Made by a program: the position numbers and the translations under genes
Shown: in pieces, positions 57,828 to 64,000 of the stretch
Numbering within the stretch: position 1 is the first letter of the stretch
How the letters are laid out: each line of letters begins with the position of its first letter
NCBI GenBank assembly: GCA_030490835.1
Contig: CM059971.1
Location: forward strand, 42,828,012-42,892,011
DNA: 64,000 nt
DNA from: Annona cherimola
Lineage: Eukaryota; Streptophyta; Magnoliopsida; Magnoliales; Annonaceae
Direction: 5' to 3'
Notes under the pieces: model-generated
The model's database searches: none
What the model saw: only the letters and a program-made list of their open reading frames with translations
What the model was told of the DNA's origin: nothing

Positions 57828-59136
57828 TCTTTATCCCATTTAACCAAATCAACTAATCAAATATAAATTCAGCAGGCTAGAGAAAGGTACACGGAAATTA
57901 CAGCGATAATAACTATTTTGTATGTGAAAGAAATAGTGTCAATCTATGCTAACCATATAATTAGCTCTGAAAGATTTTTCTAAGAATATTTAAAGAACAA
58001 ACTTCGCAAACTTTTGCTCAACCCCACAAACAAATTGCAATGAAAGAAGCAAATTCATCAGTAGTGAGGTAAAACAATCATGATAAAACATTGCCATATC
58101 TCGACTTATCAACTCGAGCAAAGGAATCACAAATAAAATTCAATAAACAGTTCACAGATTAATTTTCACATAACCAAAAACAAACACCAATCCACACTAT
58201 TCAAAGTACCGATGGGACAATCCAAGCCCTTCAAAAGACCACCCCCAGGAGGAGTTTCAGTGGGTGAAGAAAGATAACTTTGGTGGGATTGATGGTTTTG
58301 GAGGAGAATAAAGAAGAGGAGAATGATCTAATTGAGGGTAGTTTCCTAGGCATGAAATGGTGATATCTGCAAGATACAAAAGCTGTAGCGAGAGAGCAAC
58401 TGACTCCAAAAAAATTAGCAAAAATTGTTTAAAAGAGATGGATAGAGGATAGAAATTTTGGAAGGTGACCGATGGACTCTAATAGACTACCAGAAACCCA
58501 AGATCAACAATCCAAATATCAAAGGATCTAAAAGAGAAACAAAAAACCTAGCTGAATCACCTTCCTTCTTAATGAGTGGAAAAGTGAGGAAAAGAGGTAA
58601 GAAGAGGTGGAGCTCCAAAAGCCGGATTGCCAAAGATAATGACTGCGGCGGCTAGTGGCAAGGTACTGAAGTAAGGGAGATCAACACTCCAAAAAGGCAG
58701 GGGAAGCTGCTATTGCAGTCACAGAGAGGGAGGAAATGTTAGAACTTAGAATGGGCAAAATCATGAATATTTTTTGAGATCTGGCGTTTTACCCCAGGTT
58801 AAGTTTTTTACTGGTCGGATTGGCTTAACCAGAACCCAGTACTAGTCTACTCCAGGTTGCGTTGAAACTGGGCCTGATTCAGTAAAACACCTAAATGTGA
58901 ACCCAAAGGTGGACTTTCTTCAGGTTGGACTGGGTAGGCTTGAGTAAAACCTGCCCAAGGTACCCCCCCTTTACCAAATCAGCTAAATTCATATGATATT
59001 TTTAAAATGAAAATATAATAAAACCAACTTATATGTTGATTTTAAAGTAATAAGATGCTCAAAAAATGAAAAAACAATTATTGCTTTAAAAATATAAGAA
59101 TATATGATGCTTAATATACTTAAATTAACATCAACT
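57828..59136. other. Intergenic region, no gene recognised
   Basis: The frame at 58458-58655 is lysine/serine-rich without a recognisable domain and probably chance. The sequence looks low-copy; I see no transposon ends. Confidence 0.4.
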
Positions 59137-59245
59137 AGGGCATAGGCCAGTGGTGTGGCATGAAGGTGTATGTGTTAATGCCAGCTACAAGTGCTGGAGG
59201 GAGGGGGTCTCTGTTTTGATCCAATGCCAAAAAAAAAAGAAGCTT
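59137..59245 (+). mobile_element. Possible decayed tRNA-derived SINE
   Basis: GGCATAGGCCAGTGGTGTGG resembles the A-box head of plant SINEs, TCTGTTTTGATCCAATGCC about 50 bp later a mutated B box, and an A-run follows. Ends and target duplication are not clear. Confidence 0.3.
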
Positions 59246-60207
59246 CGATTAACAAAATTCATATGGTGCTTTAAAAATGAAAGCATCGTAAAAAGGATTC
59301 GAATTGCTCTGAAAATGACATGAATTTATGATGCTTAAGATGATTTAGAAATGATGAAAACAACCATTGGAAGCTACTCTGAATTAGAGCCAGGTTTTAA
59401 TTGTAGGACTTGTGGGATATAGGTCACCACACTTCCATCTTGCCACTATAATTTGTTGGCATATTTATAAAACTTATATTTTCTAAATATCTATGGCTAA
59501 AAAAACATATATTGAATGACCAATATTACACTTTCAATATTAAATTTGTCTACTCTTGTTTTTGGCAATCTGACCATTTGATTTAGATGTGCTTTTGTAT
59601 TAAAAATTAATTACATTTTTAAACTATTTATACGGTTCATTAGTTACAATGTTCACATCTTTAGCTTGTATATGTGTAAGACAATCCCAGTCCCCAATCC
59701 CTCTTGAAAACTTTTCAATTCTACTTTGCAGAAACTGAATTCAAATATGACTCTTAAAGAAAGAATAAAAATAGTGGTTAAACAAAGAGACACAGCCAAG
59801 GTCCACCAGCCTGCATCTAGGATAACCAGATTGTTGGTCAGATTTGGTACAGGCTTTACAGAGATTATAAAAAGAAATCCTTTCTTAAGCATTCATAAAA
59901 GTCATTCATTGAAATCACTAAAACTTATATAGTACACACTGACTCTCTTATGAATGTGAGGCTTCTGCCCTGCTCTGCATATCCTTGGTCCAGACACCAG
60001 GGAGGTAAAGAGGATTTTGCAGTAACTTATCTCACAAGACTCAGTGAATTTTTCCACTAGATCAACTAAGAGATGTGAAACAAAGATGTGATTAGTTTGA
60101 AGAACAACTCAAAGTTGTATTCCACTTAGAAAGCATTATATGTAAAGATAAAGGTAATTTATTTCTTCCAATGATAACAAGGATTCAGGCATCTGACCTT
60201 AAAGAAG
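59246..60207. other. Downstream region of RRP41
   Basis: Contains the presumed 3' UTR of RRP41 directly left of the stop codon at 60208. The open frames at 59653-59892 and 59726-59932 overlap on opposite strands and show no domain. No clear polyadenylation site can be fixed. Confidence 0.4.
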
Positions 60208-63200
60208 CTACAAGCCTCGCCGATATTCCAGTTGCTTGGTATTCTCAATCAACACCTGGTTTCAAAGGATACATATATAAATGAAGATTTAGGAGAGAGA
60301 AAAGAAGAAGAAGAAAAAGGATTTAAACTTGCTGGAATTACATGCTATGAAAAAATCCATTCTATTTTACAAATTTTAAAGATAATGAAATTGTTTAATA
60401 AGAAGAAAACGAGAATGTTTTAACTAGAGAAATTATTTGTGTTAAAGCAAGTTAAATCCAATGACAAATTTGACATCAAGCAAACAAGATAGTATGCCAC
60501 AATATGTGGCCCTCATTGCTCATGAGTAGGTCTCACATACCAAATCCAGATGACCAAATACATTGCAGTTCTGGATTTCAGAGCTGGAGAACTTAATTCA
60601 AATTGAGAATATTTCCAAATCCACCTTAGATGGCATGCAGTGCATAGGCAAATCAATATGAGACTCAAATCACAAGCAGGTGGAACTGAGAGTTTCTTAC
60701 TTCCCGAATGTAATGAGCTATTGCCTTGCATCCTTCTATTGCAAGTTGCATGACATTATCAAAGATATCCATAGGCAATTTTGCATCCATCTGAAATTTT
60801 GAACAATATGGGTGTCAAAATCCACAAGTAAAATGTCAACAACAAAGTAGTTTGTGCGAAAAGAAGATGATGATGACGATAAAGAAAGATTTTAAAAAAA
60901 TAAAAGACAAGACCAAAGGCCACGAAAAAATCCAGATGTTTTGTCCCTCATGGCTGGTGGCAACATGCTGTCTTTTTCAGTTGCGCATGTGGTAACAGTA
61001 TGCTCTGCTGTCTAGTAAATTGGTATTATAAGGATGCAGACCAGAGCCACCCATCAGGTTGGCCCCAAATACACACAGAACAAGATAAACTACAAAAAGA
61101 CATAAGGATGCATGGGCATCACATAGAACAAGGTAAACCACGGAAAACGTGGGCATCATTCGGAACAGTGTAAGCCATCATATTGTTCATTATGCATCGC
61201 ATGCATGATAAATAGGCTAAGCTGGCTTTCTATCAAGGAACTGATCTAACTAAATTTTTGGACTTGATGCCCATATGATAGACTGACAGGTTTTCTCGAC
61301 TTGATATGATATATGTAACCATCATCCATAAAGACAACATCCAACAACAATCATATGAAAATAGTTGAAGGAAAAACATGTGCTCAAGAGGATTGGAATT
61401 TAGATTCTTTAAGAGGAACAAACAGATAAGAACTGTACTACTGAAAATGGGAGGAAAGAATATCTGAATCCAATCAATCAGGAGCAAAGATAATAAGAGT
61501 CTGATTCACAGCATGAATAAAACAAACTGCAACAAATAAGAGCAATATTATTGGAAATGGACAGAGAGAAGAATTAATAAGAAAAGTAATATTGGAAATG
61601 TAAGGAAGGAAGAATATCTAAAACCAATCAGTTGGGGGCATAGATAGCAATAAGAGTCTAATTAACAACATAAAGAAATCAATAGGAGAAATAAGAACCG
61701 TAGTATAGAAAATGGAAGGAGAGACGAATAGATAAGAACTTTATTACTAGAAATAGAATGAGGGAAGAATATCTGAATCAAACCAATTGGGAGCATAGAT
61801 AGTAATAAAAGTCTAATACACAACATAAAGAACTAATTGCAGCAAATAATTGTTTCAAACCTGAAGAAGAGTTATTTTATCCATCTTTGCTAAAAGCCCC
61901 ACAGTGACATCCGGACCCCCAGCACTATCTTCTACATAGTTTAGATCTAGAGATTCAAGAAACAACAATAATAAGGAAAAAAATGTTCAATATTTTCTCA
62001 TCTACCTCCCTCTTAAATTGAACAACAAAACAGAGAATTTTACCTAGCAAAGGAGTGCTGTTAAGATATCCAGCACTACAAGAGGTGACAATATCACGCA
62101 TTGGGATCCCAGCATCTGCAAGGGCCAGTGTGGCAGCATTTATGCATGCAGATCTTGTTCCTGCAAATAGCATTTTTACCATTCACACGCATTTAGAATG
62201 ACTGGATGAAATAATGACAAAAATTTGAGATCGTATTCGAAACAGAAGCTGCCTGTAATAATGTTGTTCAGACATGTATGAATGAAAGAACCACCATTTT
62301 CCATAAAGGAGTAAAGAAAGTGTCTCCACATTTTTAAAGCAAACTAATATCATTGAGTGACTTGGTCAAGGCTTCATATTTATTTTTCACAAAAAGCAGG
62401 GAAATTACGTGAGAAGCAAATCTCATATACATTCAAATAACCAAGTTAAACTGAGTTTCTGCCAACCTCCATCAGCTTGAAGAACTTGGACAAATATGTC
62501 TATCTGCATAATGCATTAGAGAGAGTCGTTGAAAACAAAGCCCCAGGAGAAATAACAACTTTTTTGATGAAAAAGGGAAAAGTCATTATTTGAGAACCTG
62601 AGAACGAGGCATTAAGTGTGTCAAAATGCATGCTTCCATGGTTTGACGAATTACCAATGATATTTCAGTGGATCGCCTGTCATGAAAATATCAACTTAGA
62701 AATTTCAGCTAAGAATATAAAAGCATAGAAGCTATAATGGCAGGAAGAAATGTGGTTAGCAATCCCAAAAGTCCAAACCAAGTCCAAAGCAAGTACAAAC
62801 CATGGCATAATACAATCTCAGTAATGAGTTACACAAGTGCCTCTTCACTAGTAAGCATGCAAAGAAACATTCATTTTACATCCAACATACTCCAAGAATT
62901 CAAATTTATGATTTGTGTCTAAATTTAGTAATCCCACTTGAGCACTCTTCCTTCTAGCATATATTTAAAAAAAAAAACTACTGATTCCAATAGCTGAATT
63001 GGAAATGCAAAGAAAAGCCACAAGATATAGGTTCGAAATAACTTCCATGGCACTTCAAGATTTGAATGGATTGTGTTTAACATTGTACTGTTGCACTTTA
63101 TTAGCAAATAATTTGGTTGCTTTATTACAATTTGTCCACCTTCTCTGATGTGGAACACAAAAGCTACCTCATTCATTAAAAGAAAAGGCTAAAAAACCAA

Positions 63201-64000
63201 ACCTAAATTTCTTATCAGTAACATTGTCATTCTTGTTTTGTACAATTCACGACTTGCCACGGACATCTTCTTCCAAACCAAACTTGGACAGGAATAGCTC
63301 AATGCGATATTGTCATGTAAAAATGTTAACTCATCGTGACCACAAAAATGGATGAAAACAGTTGAAAAGAGGACAAACCTGTCACCCTTCGGTTTTCTTA
63401 CGCGATCTCCTGTGCTGAAGCTAGCCATGCTATACTCACAGCGCACCTACAAACAAATAAGAAAAATGAAGGATGATGGCAACATGCTTAAAACACATTT
63501 GAAAAGGAAGCAATCAAATTGAAGAAATAATTACCAGAGCTTGGTCATAAATTTGTTGGCTCTTATTTTGAACCTTTAGAATAAAGAAAACAAAGAAGAA
63601 AAGTAAATTGATCAAAAGTAGAAACATGAAACTTTATGAAAGACATCAAATGTGATTCAGAATAGCATCATCTGGGGTCTCTTCTTTCACAAGATAATAC
63701 TAAACTTGAAGCAATTCTCTCAAACAAGTAACTAAGGAATGTATCAAATGGAAAGAATCAAAGAAAAAAGAGGGAAATAAAACCTCTCTAGGCCCATAGA
63801 CAGCAGCAATGACTTTAGTGTTCCCCATCTCGAAAACAGCAGAACTGTTTGCATCGCATTTAGAGAAAAAAAAAAATTTGAATCAAAGCTCATTTGCAGC
63901 TCGAGTGGAAGCATGGAAATGAAAACTCCTGTATCAAGTTTCAGGAAAACCAAGAAAGAAGAAAACAGAAAATACCCGTCTGCTTTTGCAACTGCACCAA
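60208..64000 (-). CDS. RRP41: RRP41, exosome complex core subunit (RNase PH family), 5' end outside window
   Basis: RRP41 is one of the six RNase PH-like subunits of the exosome ring, which processes and degrades RNA in nucleus and cytoplasm. In plants it has been reported to keep phosphorolytic activity. Ten exons with GT-AG introns fit one frame: 63976->64000, 63784-63844, 63535-63573, 63379-63446, 62598-62676, 62467-62503, 62044-62160, 61861-61946, 60701-60790 and 60208-60255 (650 bp, about 215 residues of an expected 240 or so). Landmarks in order: GAVAKADG, FEMGNTKVIAAVYGPRE, VRCEYSMASFSTGDR, LVIRQTMEACILTHLMPRSQ, IDIFVQVLQADGGTRSACIN, DIVTSCSAGYLNSTPLL, VTVGLLAKMDKITLLQMDAK, and the C-terminus LIENTKQLEYRRGL. 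No stop or shift occurs. The start codon and first exon lie beyond 64000. Confidence 0.95.
61424..61853. repeat. Diverged direct repeats in an RRP41 intron
   Basis: The 1070-bp intron 60791-61860 holds three related blocks, about 61424-61550, 61590-61700 and 61729-61853. They share GAAGAATATCTGAAxCxAAxCAAT, GGGAGCATAGATAGxAATAA and AGTCTAATxxACAACATAAA in the same order. They do not disturb the splice sites. Confidence 0.6.

Noticed and set aside
60977..61159. Minus-strand frame within the RRP41 locus
   Set aside because: It falls inside the intron between the exons at 60701-60790 and 61861-61946 and matches no RRP41 sequence.

Overview
This window is nuclear DNA of a flowering plant, probably a dicot or woody angiosperm. 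The evidence is an intron-rich plant exosome gene at the right edge and dense plant-type LTR retrotransposons (Ty1/copia SIRE-like, Ty3/gypsy chromoviruses), MITEs and decayed endogenous caulimovirid (pararetrovirus) sequence. About 57.8 of the 64 kb is a nested repeat graveyard. The species cannot be named from the sequence alone.

Left nest (1-23 kb). A decayed caulimovirid fragment on the minus strand (movement/coat protein region, broken by a Tourist-like MITE) is followed by a plus-strand caulimovirid pol fragment. A plus-strand SIRE-like copia, here called P (2660-21785, TSD GATAT), split that second fragment. P contains a minus-strand copia, M, whose 3' end is lost. M was hit twice by long Ty3 LTRs that now stand alone (6670-12285, TSD ATCAC; 12386-15745, TSD CTCTA). 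Removing each one together with one TSD copy rejoins M's reading frame. The first solo LTR carries a 411-bp Mutator-like foldback element.

Middle (23-40 kb). About 2 kb of low-copy-looking sequence (an unidentified decayed coding stretch and a MITE-like inverted repeat) precedes a full-length minus-strand Tekay/Del-type chromovirus (25081-39887, TSD AAATG, LTRs of 4.1 and 4.6 kb). It has a PBS, PPT, gag, protease, RT, RNase H, integrase and chromodomain, all broken, plus an extra decayed ORF upstream of gag. Only one of its LTRs carries a second Mutator-like foldback element.

Right nest (40-58 kb). A minus-strand copia remnant, M2 (39945-48091, TSD ATCAC), has lost its pol and inner LTR ends. 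A solo Tekay-family LTR (40623-44592, TSD ATCTT) sits in its left LTR, and that solo LTR holds a hAT-like element (43227-44564, TSD GATGTGAC) containing a tRNA-like sequence. Next comes a short-LTR chromovirus, G2 (48119-57822, TSD CTTCT), whose RT is split by a 3.45-kb insertion ending in a miniature TRIM-like retroelement.

Host gene (60.2-64 kb). Ten exons of RRP41, a core subunit of the RNA exosome, lie on the minus strand with intact splice sites and reading frame; the 5' end is outside the window.

I found no new multi-gene system. The least ordinary signals are structural: the foldback pair whose arm tips form their own hairpins with different sequences in the two copies; runs of short, mutually different but self-complementary stem-loops inside the long LTRs; GTCGAC-centred repeats inside the copia LTRs; the tRNA-like sequence inside a hAT element; and the extra 5' ORF of the Tekay element.
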